The notes beneath the pieces were generated by a model, which saw nothing but the letters and a program-made list of their open reading frames with translations, had not been told where the DNA came from and made no database searches. Of a stretch of DNA of 48,838 bases, positions 7,417 to 15,728 are shown piece by piece. Both the position numbers and the translations under genes were made by a program. Positions within the stretch are counted from its first letter, which is position 1. Each line of letters starts with the position of its first letter. This DNA comes from Candidatus Obscuribacter sp. (GTDB taxonomy: Bacteria > Cyanobacteriota > Vampirovibrionia > Obscuribacterales > Obscuribacteraceae), in contig JADYXR010000191.1 in the NCBI GenBank assembly GCA_021772095.1, positions 1 through 48,838 on the forward strand. The letters are read 5' to 3'.

Positions 7417-8898
7417 CTATTTTGCAGCCGGTTGCTTTATACGGACATCGAACACCGGAGTCTCGACTAGCTGGAAGGTCGCTGATGCAAGCTGTACACG
7501 CCCCTCAGTTTGTTCAAGCTCTTCCAGGAGCAGTGTGAACAATTGATCCTTGGCCAGACGACGCCGCCTGTAGTTGACAACATAGCGAACAGTGAACTCC
7601 ATCCAGTTATCGTTAAGAACAATAGTTACCATCGGGCTAGTTCGCGCATCTTCCACGAGATACTTTTTCGCGATCTGCCTCCAGTGAGCCTCAGCCTGCT
7701 CAATGAACTCGGCGGAAACTTGATCTGCAACTTTCTCAAGAATTTGTCTCGCCAGCTTATGGTCACTTCCGTATTTCACAGGAACAGTACATTCATCCCA
7801 CAAGAACGGAAAATCACCGGAATAATTGAAGAAAGGTTGACTGAACACAAAACCATTAGAGACCCGAACGATACGACCAGTGTAGAGATCGCCATTGACC
7901 CACTCACCTAGTTCCATCAAGGTCGTGCGTCCAAATCCAATGTCTATGACGTCTCCCTTAATGCCGCCCAACTGTATCCGGTCACCAACGTGATAAAAAT
8001 CGCCGAACGTAACGGCAATCCACCCGGCAATGCTTACGATCACTTCTTTCAACGCAAATGCAATGCCTGCTGTAACGGCTCCAACGATGACCGCCAGATT
8101 TCCAAGCGCATCCCGGAAAACCACGGTGACAAAAATTAATCCGACAAAACCACCGACGAAGTCGATTATCTTCTTGGAAGCGTAGCGCTTGGACGAATCG
8201 GTCACGTATCTACCGACTGACCTTCGAACAAATGCGACGAGCGTGGAAATTGCGACAGCGCCGATTAAGGCCGTAATTATTTTGAGCGTGGTGGGCTCAA
8301 ATAAGAGCTGCATAAGAGAACGTGAAAAATTTTCCACAGAAGCATCCTTGATAGCGCCCTCAATGCTCTGCTTCGCTTTGTGACGGGCTAAAACCGCTTT
8401 GAGTCTATTAACGTATTGTTGGGCAAGATCTTCTCTGGCGGTGGCGGCCACTTTGGCATCGATGTCGGTGACAGACGTGATCACCGTGTCACCGGCCAAA
8501 ATATCAGTCTCACCGTCAGACTCAACAGCGACAATGGATTCAGGCTTGAAATCAGGTTCTTTTAAAAGGCCTTTAAGCTTTTTAAGCACGCCTCTAGCTC
8601 GCTCTTCTGGTCCATATGGACCAAGCTTGGCTCGTACAACGAAAATCTCGTCTTCCTCTAAAGCGACCACAGCACCTGGGTCAGAAACTTCATTTTGGGC
8701 AAGCAAAGCATGTGGAAGCACAAAGGAGCTTAGAAGGGAAACGAGCGCACAGATACTCAACAATCTCAGTTTGTTCAGGGCGGAACTCGCAATAGCTGAA
8801 TTATTTTTCAATGCGTTTGGCAAGGACGATGTATCGCTCTTCTCCGTCTTCAGGCGACGTGTAAAACCTGTACTTAGACGGCGCCTAGAGATGGACAT
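7417..8898 (-). CDS. MscS-family channel with signal peptide and periplasmic N-terminal domain
   Basis: The reading frame is open further upstream, but the ATG at 8896-8898 has a GAGGA site seven bases before it and avoids overlapping the previous gene, giving 493 residues. The N terminus has a basic stretch and then a signal segment (LLSICALVSLLSSFVLPHALLAQ). A soluble domain follows, shared with the next-upstream channel: a 'GPYGPEERA' block and an 'ILAGDTVITSVTDIDAKVA' block. After two or three membrane spans comes an MscS pore and beta domain (TAGIAFALKEVIVSIAGW, VGDRIQLGGIKGDVIDIG, RIVRVSN). It lies in a compact operon with the upstream MscS and the downstream barrel gene. The long cytoplasmic C terminus is less typical. 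Confidence 0.85.
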   Translation of the reverse strand: MSISRRRLSTGFTRRLKTEKSDTSSLPNALKNNSAIASSALNKLRLLSICALVSLLSSFVLPHALLAQNEVSDPGAVVALEEDEIFVVRAKLGPYGPEERARGVLKKLKGLLKEPDFKPESIVAVESDGETDILAGDTVITSVTDIDAKVAATAREDLAQQYVNRLKAVLARHKAKQSIEGAIKDASVENFSRSLMQLLFEPTTLKIITALIGAVAISTLVAFVRRSVGRYVTDSSKRYASKKIIDFVGGFVGLIFVTVVFRDALGNLAVIVGAVTAGIAFALKEVIVSIAGWIAVTFGDFYHVGDRIQLGGIKGDVIDIGFGRTTLMELGEWVNGDLYTGRIVRVSNGFVFSQPFFNYSGDFPFLWDECTVPVKYGSDHKLARQILEKVADQVSAEFIEQAEAHWRQIAKKYLVEDARTSPMVTIVLNDNWMEFTVRYVVNYRRRRLAKDQLFTLLLEELEQTEGRVQLASATFQLVETPVFDVRIKQPAAK

Positions 8899-8908
8899 GT
8901 AATATTCC

Positions 8909-10852
8909 TCATCCATTGTTTTTAGTATTGTTACTGGTGGCGACAGCTGGATTCTCAAGTGACACTGCAAATGGTGGCGTTTGATAATTTCCGTCGAGGT
9001 AGGCTTCCGGGATTGTTGTCTTGTTACCATCCCTGAGGGTGGAATAATGTGGAGACATGATTTCCACACCACCTTCATTGAACTTGTTTTGAATGTTCTG
9101 GTGAAGTTCAGAGTAAATAACTGCCATCAAATGAGGGCTGGCAGTGTGCGCGTTTACTTGATAGCTAACAAAAAAGTCATCGAGACTGGTCTGCAGGACA
9201 AACGGCAGAGGCGCCGGCAAAATCAATTCAGTGGCTAAAGCTGCATCAATCAGCAATTGATGGACGGTCTTCCAGGGAACGTCATATCCAATCGTCACAG
9301 TAGTATGGAGTATCAAACCGGCATGGCCAGCCGAGGAGCTGTAATTAATTATATGACTGCCTAAAACGAGGGCATTGGGAATTGTTATGTATTCTTGCTT
9401 GATAGTGCGAATTCGAGTCGCAAGCAACGTTTTTTCCACGACATCACCGACGGTATCAGCAATCTTCACACGATCGCCAATTTTGAACGCGCCGGTGTAG
9501 GTAAGAAAGACGCCTGCCACCACGTGAGAGATGGCGCCTGTCGATCCAAGTGATAGCAGCACACCCATAAAGAGAGAGACTTGTTGAAAGGCCGGAGAGC
9601 CGGAGCCGGGCAGATATGGAAAGATAAGGACGAACGCGAACGTGATGATTAAGAAACGAACGATTTTATAAGTAGACTCAGCCCATTGTGGATCGAAGCC
9701 ATCGACGGTGATATTGCCCCTTTCAACTTCGCGGAAGAAAAAATGAGTAAAAGAAATTACATAGTAAGTGATAAACGATATCACCAGCTGGAATGCGATG
9801 TTTGGAAGATATCCCAGAATTGCAGGCCAGATAATTTTTGCAAAGGGCTCGGTGAAATAATTTACAAGTTCGCCTGCTAGATGGCTAGTTTCGGGAAATA
9901 GACTCAGCACCAATGTCGTGTAGACGAACACCAAAATAATCACAGTAAAAACACGAACAATCCTGAGCATTCCGACTACGACATCGGTCAGAGTTTCTTG
10001 AGAAAGGAGTCGAGCTTGTTGAATTTTTAGCGATCGAATGTGTTTACCGCGCCATGACGCTACCACGGCATATGAACGCGGAAACAGCCAGCCGGTTGCG
10101 CCAAGTAACGCTAACAACATTACCGTAAATACAGCGGTCAATCCCAGGGAAATCAATCTATTCTTTGTACTATGTTTCTCGATGTCTTTGGTCAGAGCCT
10201 GTTTCAGCTTAGAGGCATAAGTCTGGGCCAGAGCCTGCCGGCTACTGGCTCCTGCGGCTTTCGCATCGAGGCTGGTAACCGTCATAATAGTTAGATCGCC
10301 TGCGACGATATCGGTGCTGTAATCGTTTTCCTGAGTGGTGATTTGCTCGACCTTCTCAGCGAGGTTCGGCTCCTTCTCCAATTCCGCTATTCGATTAAGA
10401 ATGCTTTCGACGCGCAGTTCTGGAGTGTACCCACCCAGTCTGACAAAAATATTGAAAATGGTTTCCCCTGCCACTACCACTGGTGCTCCAGTCTTGATGA
10501 CAGCGTGGCTGTCGGTCTGCGGCGCGCCTGGCTGATGGGGTTCGGTTTGCTGAGCTGGAGCTGGAGCTGGAGCTGGAGACGGAGACGACGGTGCAGACTC
10601 ATCACTCACATCCGAAGTGTCAGTCCTCGCCGGTGATTTTGGCTGCGTGGCATTGACCGGCTCTTCAGAAACTGTGCCTTCATTTTGTCGTGGTTGTTCT
10701 GACTTTATATCACTTGGCGTAGATTGCTCAGGCGGCTTTGGACCTGCCGGAGCAGACTGCTCCTGCGCATAAGCGACCTCGAAAAAGAGCGAGCAACAAA
10801 AAGCAGCAACCGCAAGCCAACTGCAAAGTCGGATTTGAAATAGTTTATCCAT
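8909..10852 (-). CDS. MscS-family channel with Pro-rich linker and periplasmic N-terminal domain
   Basis: This 647-residue protein has a signal peptide (cleavage near AYAQ). A low-complexity region rich in Pro, Ser, Ala and Gln (about 30-115) includes an SPAPAPAPA run encoded by a 6-bp repeat. Then come the periplasmic domain shared with the next gene (APVVVAGETIFNIFVRLGGY; DIVAGDLTIMTVTSLDAKA), four to five membrane spans and the MscS core (FKIGDRVKIADTVGDVVEK, YITIPNALVLGSHIINYSS). It is the first gene of the channel-channel-barrel operon, with AAGGA just before the ATG. Its stop (TGA, 8909-8911) lies ten bases before the chosen start of the next gene. A role in osmotic or envelope-tension response follows from the family. 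Confidence 0.88.
   Translation of the reverse strand: MDKLFQIRLCSWLAVAAFCCSLFFEVAYAQEQSAPAGPKPPEQSTPSDIKSEQPRQNEGTVSEEPVNATQPKSPARTDTSDVSDESAPSSPSPAPAPAPAQQTEPHQPGAPQTDSHAVIKTGAPVVVAGETIFNIFVRLGGYTPELRVESILNRIAELEKEPNLAEKVEQITTQENDYSTDIVAGDLTIMTVTSLDAKAAGASSRQALAQTYASKLKQALTKDIEKHSTKNRLISLGLTAVFTVMLLALLGATGWLFPRSYAVVASWRGKHIRSLKIQQARLLSQETLTDVVVGMLRIVRVFTVIILVFVYTTLVLSLFPETSHLAGELVNYFTEPFAKIIWPAILGYLPNIAFQLVISFITYYVISFTHFFFREVERGNITVDGFDPQWAESTYKIVRFLIITFAFVLIFPYLPGSGSPAFQQVSLFMGVLLSLGSTGAISHVVAGVFLTYTGAFKIGDRVKIADTVGDVVEKTLLATRIRTIKQEYITIPNALVLGSHIINYSSSAGHAGLILHTTVTIGYDVPWKTVHQLLIDAALATELILPAPLPFVLQTSLDDFFVSYQVNAHTASPHLMAVIYSELHQNIQNKFNEGGVEIMSPHYSTLRDGNKTTIPEAYLDGNYQTPPFAVSLENPAVATSNNTKNNG
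10552..10587. repeat. Hexanucleotide tandem repeat (GAGCTG) inside the MscS gene
   Basis: Four perfect GAGCTG units (10552-10575) and two GAGACG variants encode the Pro-Ala/Pro-Ser run of the periplasmic linker on the minus strand. Six-base slippage would change linker length without breaking the frame. Confidence 0.7.
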
Positions 10853-11501
10853 AAGTCCTTGTTTAACGGTCTAACAGAAGGTCGTACATGCAACAGATCG
10901 CTTGAAAATAGTGATCATATTTTGACATTACGCAAAGTCTTGCTGGGGCAACGACTCAAAAAACTTAGAACCGAGTTCCGAGGATTGCAAGCGCAATGAA
11001 CGTTTCAGGAACCGACATTAACAAGACCTTATGAAGTGTCTTCACATATCGGAGTCGACACGGTTGTCAAAGTTTTCTTTTTTGACAGCGTTAGCAGTTT
11101 TGATGTCTTAACCGAATCATCAAAAGCGGTCTCCGTTGCCACCAGTACACCGACATTTTTCTGATCTTGAATGCACCAAATACGGTGGCGGCCATTTTAC
11201 AAATCACCGAACGAACTCCTAATCAACCATCTTTAGATTATCCCATAGAGCGGCATAATGAATATTCTGCACGAATGAATACTTTGCTCACATGAATTTG
11301 GTCAGGTCCGAGAAGGTCACCGCGGCAGTCGTAATTTCAGGATTGCGTAAACGCGAAACTTATCAACCTCACATACTGCCGCAGTCCGGTCCAGGATCTC
11401 GCGCGTCATTTGCCGGGGCAAGCTGTGCTATAAGACTAAAAGCACGCATGAGCAAGCGGCCTGCCTCAGTGCTCACATTGAACCAGGCTAAGGAGGCAAA
11501 T
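10853..11501. other. 650-bp non-coding stretch between divergent genes
   Basis: No supported coding sequence is seen between the MscS operon (minus) and the DUF1508 gene (plus). A plus frame is open from 11292, but its first 70 codons have no coding character and the downstream ATG has the ribosome site. A perfect inverted repeat, TGTCAAA (11065-11071) and TTTGACA (11081-11087), encloses a pyrimidine-rich 9-base loop and could be a regulator site or hairpin. The length is unusual for this gene-dense window; a regulatory RNA is possible but not shown. Confidence 0.45.
11426..11434 (+). promoter_or_regulatory. Extended -10 promoter for the DUF1508 gene
   Basis: TGCTATAAG matches the extended -10 pattern and is nearly identical to the promoter near 2040 (both read TGTGCTATAA). 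It lies about 68 bases upstream of the DUF1508 start codon. No clear -35 element is present. Confidence 0.45.
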
Positions 11502-11699
11502 ATGGGTAAGTTCGAAATTTTTGTTGGAAACGATGGGCAATATTACTTTCACTTGAAAGCAGAGAATGGCCTAATTATTGCAGCGTCACAGGGATACACG
11601 ACTAAGCAGTCGGCGCAAAACGGCATTGAGGCTATTCAGCGAGTTGCCTCCGCTGCGCCTGTCGCTGACATGACGTTAGAAGAAGTGATATCGCAATAG
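11502..11699 (+). CDS. DUF1508 (YegP-like) small protein
   Basis: The 65-residue protein matches one DUF1508 repeat: a first strand with FEIFVGNDGQYYFHLKAENG, then a second with IIAASQGYTTKQSAQNGIEAIQ. YegP-type proteins usually carry two such repeats; this one has a single copy and a short acidic tail. The start is fixed by AAGGAGG five bases before the ATG. The family's function is not established; members are small cytoplasmic proteins. It stands alone between a long non-coding region and a convergent gene. A weak hairpin (GATGC/GCATC) followed by GCAGTTTT just after the stop might end transcription. Confidence 0.9.
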   Translation: MGKFEIFVGNDGQYYFHLKAENGLIIAASQGYTTKQSAQNGIEAIQRVASAAPVADMTLEEVISQ

Positions 11700-11790
11700 T
11701 GATGCTCCTTGCATCGCAGTTTTCTATCGCCAAATTTGACACCGTCAGTAGTGCCACCTGTCGTCGAAATCTCTTATGCAGCAAGTGATA

Positions 11791-12768
11791 TTACTCCAAG
11801 TCGACAAAAACGGGAAAGTGATCCGAACCGACAAATGGACCGACAGTTCTGTTTACAACAGTTAGCTGCGGACTGACGAAGCAATGATCGATCGGCAAAA
11901 GAACAACCGGTACTTTGCGCCAGTAGTCCGGTGCCGGCCACGTGAGCTGGAGACCGAAACCTTGCCTGGAATCCACCAGGTCACATTTACGAATTAGCTC
12001 TGAAGTCAAATATGTCCATGGAGTGCTGTTCATATCGCCTGCCACCACCAGCGGTGATGGCAACAGTTGTAGCTCTTCGGTCATGACCAGAAGTTGCTCT
12101 TTATGCCATTCAAAGAATTGAGATTTCACTGGTCCTTGCACATGCGTTAAGACGAGAGTGGTTGGCTCTTCTAGTTTTGTGATTTTGCAGACTATCGTTG
12201 GATGACCAGAGCTGCCGTAGTATTTCACTTTGGCGTCCGACAATTTGACGGTAGAGTAAACGCCGATTCCATACGTGTCCGGCCTCGGCACCAGCACCGT
12301 ATGTTTGTAATCGAGAAGTTCATCAGTGAGAATTCTCTTCCACTCATCTGTCAGTTCAGTTATCAAAAGAATGTCTGGATGAACCGAACGAACGTATTTG
12401 ACGACTGCCGCGTGATTCGAGTTCAGATTATTCACGTTCAGCTGCAATAGACGAAGACTACTCTCCGTCTGAGTTCCGCTGCTTGCTCTAGGAAAGTAAA
12501 TGGGCAAGAAATACGCGCAATTGAACAAAGTAATTAACGCTGGAATGGTCGCATATTTTCTTCGCTTCTTTATCCCAAGGATTACCAAAGAAAGAAGTGC
12601 GCATCCAATTGCAATCTGAACACGAAACTGTGCGACCAGATAGGCGCGCCACCACAATGATTCAAAGCAAGCGCAAATGGTCAGAAGGCCGAATGCTGCC
12701 ACCATGACCAACAAGGCAAGCTCGAACAAAAGCCACGAAACGCGTTTGATTTTTTCTGACACTCGCAC
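11791..12768 (-). CDS. Membrane-anchored endonuclease/exonuclease/phosphatase (EEP) family protein
   Basis: The 325-residue protein has three N-terminal hydrophobic spans (about 12-32, 48-66, 74-92), then an EEP catalytic domain. Motifs visible are LLQLNVNNLN (the Asn-bearing first motif), DILLITELTDEW (catalytic Glu), LVVAGDMNSTPW (Asp/Asn motif) and a final GSDHFPVFVDL with the catalytic His. This resembles the YafD-like group, whose catalytic domain probably faces the periplasm. The substrate could be nucleic acid, a phospholipid or an inositol phosphate. The start is a GTG without a strong ribosome site and could be slightly different. It converges with the DUF1508 gene. Confidence 0.85.
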   Translation of the reverse strand: MRVSEKIKRVSWLLFELALLVMVAAFGLLTICACFESLWWRAYLVAQFRVQIAIGCALLSLVILGIKKRRKYATIPALITLFNCAYFLPIYFPRASSGTQTESSLRLLQLNVNNLNSNHAAVVKYVRSVHPDILLITELTDEWKRILTDELLDYKHTVLVPRPDTYGIGVYSTVKLSDAKVKYYGSSGHPTIVCKITKLEEPTTLVLTHVQGPVKSQFFEWHKEQLLVMTEELQLLPSPLVVAGDMNSTPWTYLTSELIRKCDLVDSRQGFGLQLTWPAPDYWRKVPVVLLPIDHCFVSPQLTVVNRTVGPFVGSDHFPVFVDLE

Positions 12769-12937
12769 GATTTAATTCCGCTTAGTTCATTCCAAGGCTC
12801 ATTGTATGCTTTTTCCAGAAGCCAAAGTTGAAGCCCAAACCAACTAACAGAACAGTATCAGCCGCATGCGAGAGTTCAAGTAGAATCTGCGCGCATCAGA
12901 TATTTAAACGTTACGTTGAAGGCAGCCAGAGAATGCA

Positions 12938-13138
12938 TCAGTCTTTTAATGGCAATCCCGCATCATCATCAATTTCGTCCAACTTTGGAATTCCGGAAAC
13001 CAGCTTACCATCACGCATTACTACGAACTCGGTACCAGTCTGCGCAGCGAGCAGCCGTGCTCGTTTACTGGCGCGAATCAATGCAGAAGTAGCATTCACC
13101 ATGTCAGGATCTATTCGTTTAGGTTTTTCATCATCCAT
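12938..13138 (-). CDS. Small uncharacterised protein, tandem paralog A
   Basis: The product has 66 residues, with an AGGA site eight bases before the ATG. It has an acidic start, a basic amphipathic helix (SALIRASKRARLLAAQTG) and a strand-like segment TEFVVMRDGKLVSGIPKL, then an acidic end. It is clearly paralogous to the gene 100 bp upstream: both share KRID/KKIDxDM, the AxKRARxxAAQxGTEFVVxRDGKxV core and IPKLxExDD. The basic helix followed by a 'VVxRDGKxV' hairpin resembles small antitoxin-like or regulatory proteins, but no known family is assigned and no toxin gene is adjacent. Confidence 0.75.
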   Translation of the reverse strand: MDDEKPKRIDPDMVNATSALIRASKRARLLAAQTGTEFVVMRDGKLVSGIPKLDEIDDDAGLPLKD

Positions 13139-13238
13139 GTCATCTGTCCTACGTCGATCAGAAGCGGCTAATCACTTCCGGCATGAGTCGTCCACCAATA
13201 AATGTACCGAATTACTGCAATTGAGCGAGTTACTTACT

Positions 13239-13442
13239 TCATGGACGAGAAGTAGGCGAACACTCATCGTCAAGCTCTTGCAACTTTGGAATTTCGCGCA
13301 CGATTTTTCCGTCACGAACGACCACGAACTCAGTTCCATTTTGAGCAGCAGCCCGCCGAGCGCGCTTCGCTGCACGAGTCAAGGCGGCACCGGCATTCTC
13401 CATATCAAGATCGATCTTTTTGTTTGGCTCGTCTTGGTTCAT
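13239..13442 (-). CDS. Small uncharacterised protein, tandem paralog B
   Basis: The product has 67 residues, starting MNQDEPNKKIDLDM. The upstream extension of the frame is ignored because AGGA lies nine bases before this ATG. It has the same architecture as its downstream neighbour: a basic helix with AAKRARRAAAQNG, then TEFVVVRDGKIVREIPKLQ and an acidic tail. The pair arose by tandem duplication and has diverged most at the ends, so the core is under constraint. The two are probably co-transcribed. Function is unknown; nucleic-acid or protein binding through the basic helix is a guess. Confidence 0.75.
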   Translation of the reverse strand: MNQDEPNKKIDLDMENAGAALTRAAKRARRAAAQNGTEFVVVRDGKIVREIPKLQELDDECSPTSRP

Positions 13443-13600
13443 CGCTTTCGGTCCTATGTTCGTCAGCCGCACCATCCCCATTGCTATATTACCAGTTCGA
13501 CAGGGTGAAATAGTTTTCGTGTCAGCGCTTCGCGCAGCAGCGCATTTCGTGCATAATGGCATTACTTTGCTCTCCAGCCTTTACATGCTTTTATAACTAA

Positions 13601-14212
13601 ATGAATCCAACAGATCAATCAAACACAGAATGGCAAGCGGATGTCGCCGCTCTTCGTCACGCTGTCGAAGTCTATAAGGCTGTCGGACTCTTTGAAAACG
13701 TGGCGACGAATGATGCCGTAGATGCGTATGTCGATGATGTCAGATTTCAACTCGACACCAGAATGGTAAGGGAACCACCATCCAATTTTTGGCAAACAAT
13801 AGAAATCACAAAGATCAGCGAAACAGGCATTTCGTGGCTCCACATGAGCGATATGGCCGACAACGCAGAATACTTTGAACTGCTCACGGAATGTGCTCGC
13901 ATTTCTCGCGACGCATTTTTGCCGAGGCTAATCTTGGAATTATGGGATCCGCCTGGCCAGTTTCCGCCGGAAAAAATTTCGCTAGAGTTCAAGCTACTCG
14001 CGCAAGAATTTAAGTTTTATCCCGAGGTTTCCGGAGACTGGCTTGACTTGGGTGGAGTTATCAATTTTCTAAATCAAAACTGCATGAAAAATTCATCTAT
14101 GCAGTTTGAATTCCATGACGATCAGTTAATTGCCTGCATTCTCTGTTTGACTCCAAAGGAGAAAGAGCTGTTGACGAATGAACTACGTTTTCCGTTCGAA
14201 AAATCGAATTGA
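13601..14212 (+). CDS. Uncharacterised acidic soluble protein
   Basis: The 203-residue protein has no signal peptide or membrane segment and no recognised motif. It contains a central Trp/Pro-rich stretch (LILELWDPPGQFPPEKISLEF) and two closely spaced cysteines near the C terminus (CILC). It is coupled to the next gene, whose ATG overlaps its TGA stop (TGATG, 14210-14214), so the two products probably act together. There is no strong ribosome site; the leader before the ATG is short and A/T-rich. Confidence 0.65.
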   Translation: MNPTDQSNTEWQADVAALRHAVEVYKAVGLFENVATNDAVDAYVDDVRFQLDTRMVREPPSNFWQTIEITKISETGISWLHMSDMADNAEYFELLTECARISRDAFLPRLILELWDPPGQFPPEKISLEFKLLAQEFKFYPEVSGDWLDLGGVINFLNQNCMKNSSMQFEFHDDQLIACILCLTPKEKELLTNELRFPFEKSN

Positions 14213-15003
14213 TGGGTTCTTCGGAAAGACTAGGAATGTTATTGATAGTAGCGACATTGCTGTTCACTGCGCAGGCCGCCTATACTACGCAGCTCCTAAA
14301 AGGCCGAATCGAACAGATTTTCGGTCAAAGTGATCCCCGGATGCCATCAGTGAACGAACTTGATGCCAGAACTGAAAAAATCGACCAGCGACTAATCGAT
14401 AAGAAACTGGCACCAAATAGAGTGCCTCCGGGGCTCAAAACCTTTCCAGCGCTCCTCCGCGGCGAATGGACAGGAGATCTCAAAGTAACTCAAATCGAAT
14501 GCACGGAAGCTTACTGGAAAGCCCTGCCAGTAGAAGCTCAACTGGAAGAGCAATTCTTTCAGATCGGCAAACTCGGTCACTCTAAATTTCGTTTTTTTGC
14601 TGATCGCAATGCTATTAGTATGTCACCACCTGTAGTGCAGTTTGCAGTAAACTCGCAAGAGGCAGTTCTATTTAGCAAGAAAGGTGTCAAAATTCTTTTC
14701 ATGGAAGCTGACGAAGCGAGTGGGCGCCCTTGGCGAAGCAACAGTGGCGAATGTCATTTCACTGCCCAGCTCGTGAAGAACGAAGTCACTCAACTGGCAC
14801 CTGCAATAGTCGAACAAGACACTTTGGTTCATGCTTTGCTTGTAAACGAAAAGACTCAACTCCAAACTAAATATTATTCTGAACATGTTTTTCGATTCGA
14901 AAAACGGGGGTCATTTGAGATGCGCGTGCAGGTTGCAGAAGTTTGTTATGGCCCGGATGGCAAGCTTTGGAAAAGAATGCTACTGGAAGGCGATCTGAAG
15001 TAG
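14212..15003 (+). CDS. Uncharacterised membrane-anchored or exported protein
   Basis: The 263-residue protein has an N-terminal hydrophobic segment (LGMLLIVATLLFTAQAAYTT) that could be a signal anchor, followed by a soluble domain of about 235 residues rich in beta-type sequence. The ATG overlaps the stop of the preceding gene, and a TTG one codon earlier is also possible. No family was recognised. The translational link to the preceding cytoplasmic protein suggests a two-component unit of unknown role. It lies 85 bp before efp on the same strand and may share its transcript. Confidence 0.62.
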   Translation: MGSSERLGMLLIVATLLFTAQAAYTTQLLKGRIEQIFGQSDPRMPSVNELDARTEKIDQRLIDKKLAPNRVPPGLKTFPALLRGEWTGDLKVTQIECTEAYWKALPVEAQLEEQFFQIGKLGHSKFRFFADRNAISMSPPVVQFAVNSQEAVLFSKKGVKILFMEADEASGRPWRSNSGECHFTAQLVKNEVTQLAPAIVEQDTLVHALLVNEKTQLQTKYYSEHVFRFEKRGSFEMRVQVAEVCYGPDGKLWKRMLLEGDLK

Positions 15004-15088
15004 TCGGTCCTAATGCTCACCACGAATGTGAGACAATTACAAAATATTGCAAAAACCCGCTTACTGAAGTGTCTTATTCTGAGGGCGC

Positions 15089-15649
15089 ATGATTTCCAGT
15101 AACGATTTTAGACCCGGCATCACCATTGAATACAATGGTGGCATCTGGCAAATCATCGAAGCGATGCACGTAAAACCCGGCAAAGGCTCAGCATTTGTTC
15201 GGGTGAGAATGAAAAACGTAGAGACCGGAAACACACTTGAACAGACGTTCCGTGCGGGTGAAAAAGTGCCGCAAGCAATCGTAGAAAAATCTGAAGTGTA
15301 TTACTCATTCAAAGATGGCGACAAGTTCGTGATGGTTGAGAATGCGACGTTCGAACAAATAGAACTCACTGCGGAGCAAATTGGTTCGGAGGTAGAGTTT
15401 CTCGAGGTTGGTTTGGAGGGAATTGTTGTCCTCCAACATAACGATCGAATACTTGGAGTCGAACTTCCCAATACCGTGGAACTCCTCGTGAGTGAAACGA
15501 CGCCTGATGAACGAGGTGACACCAGTTCCGGTGGAGGCAAACCAGCCACCCTTAAAACTGGCGCGACAATCACGGTTCCGTTTCATATAAAAGTTGGTGA
15601 CATCATTCGCGTGGATACCAGAACGAGGAAATACCTCGCGCGGGTCTAA
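15089..15649 (+). CDS. efp: Elongation factor P
   Basis: The protein is 186 residues, the standard EF-P length, with three OB/KOW-like domains. It starts MISSNDFRPG and has the loop HVKPGKGSAFVR, with the tip lysine at position 32 (equivalent to the modified Lys34 of E. coli). The family end is present as GDIIRVDTRTRKYLARV. EF-P relieves ribosome stalling at polyproline stretches, and several proteins in this window have such runs, for example the CpxP-like protein. No lysine-modifying gene is nearby, so the modification state is unknown. A GAGG ribosome site precedes the ATG. Confidence 0.97.
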   Translation: MISSNDFRPGITIEYNGGIWQIIEAMHVKPGKGSAFVRVRMKNVETGNTLEQTFRAGEKVPQAIVEKSEVYYSFKDGDKFVMVENATFEQIELTAEQIGSEVEFLEVGLEGIVVLQHNDRILGVELPNTVELLVSETTPDERGDTSSGGGKPATLKTGATITVPFHIKVGDIIRVDTRTRKYLARV

Positions 15650-15728
15650 ATACCGCCGGCGCTGGTCTGCGGCTGCGTAAACCAATGCCACACTTACCTG
15701 ATTTCAGGCTTTGGGGTATGCTCGTAAT

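Noticed and set aside
11292..11501. N-terminal extension of the DUF1508 frame
   Set aside because: The AAGGAGG site and the domain both start at 11502; the earlier codons look non-coding and include the promoter.
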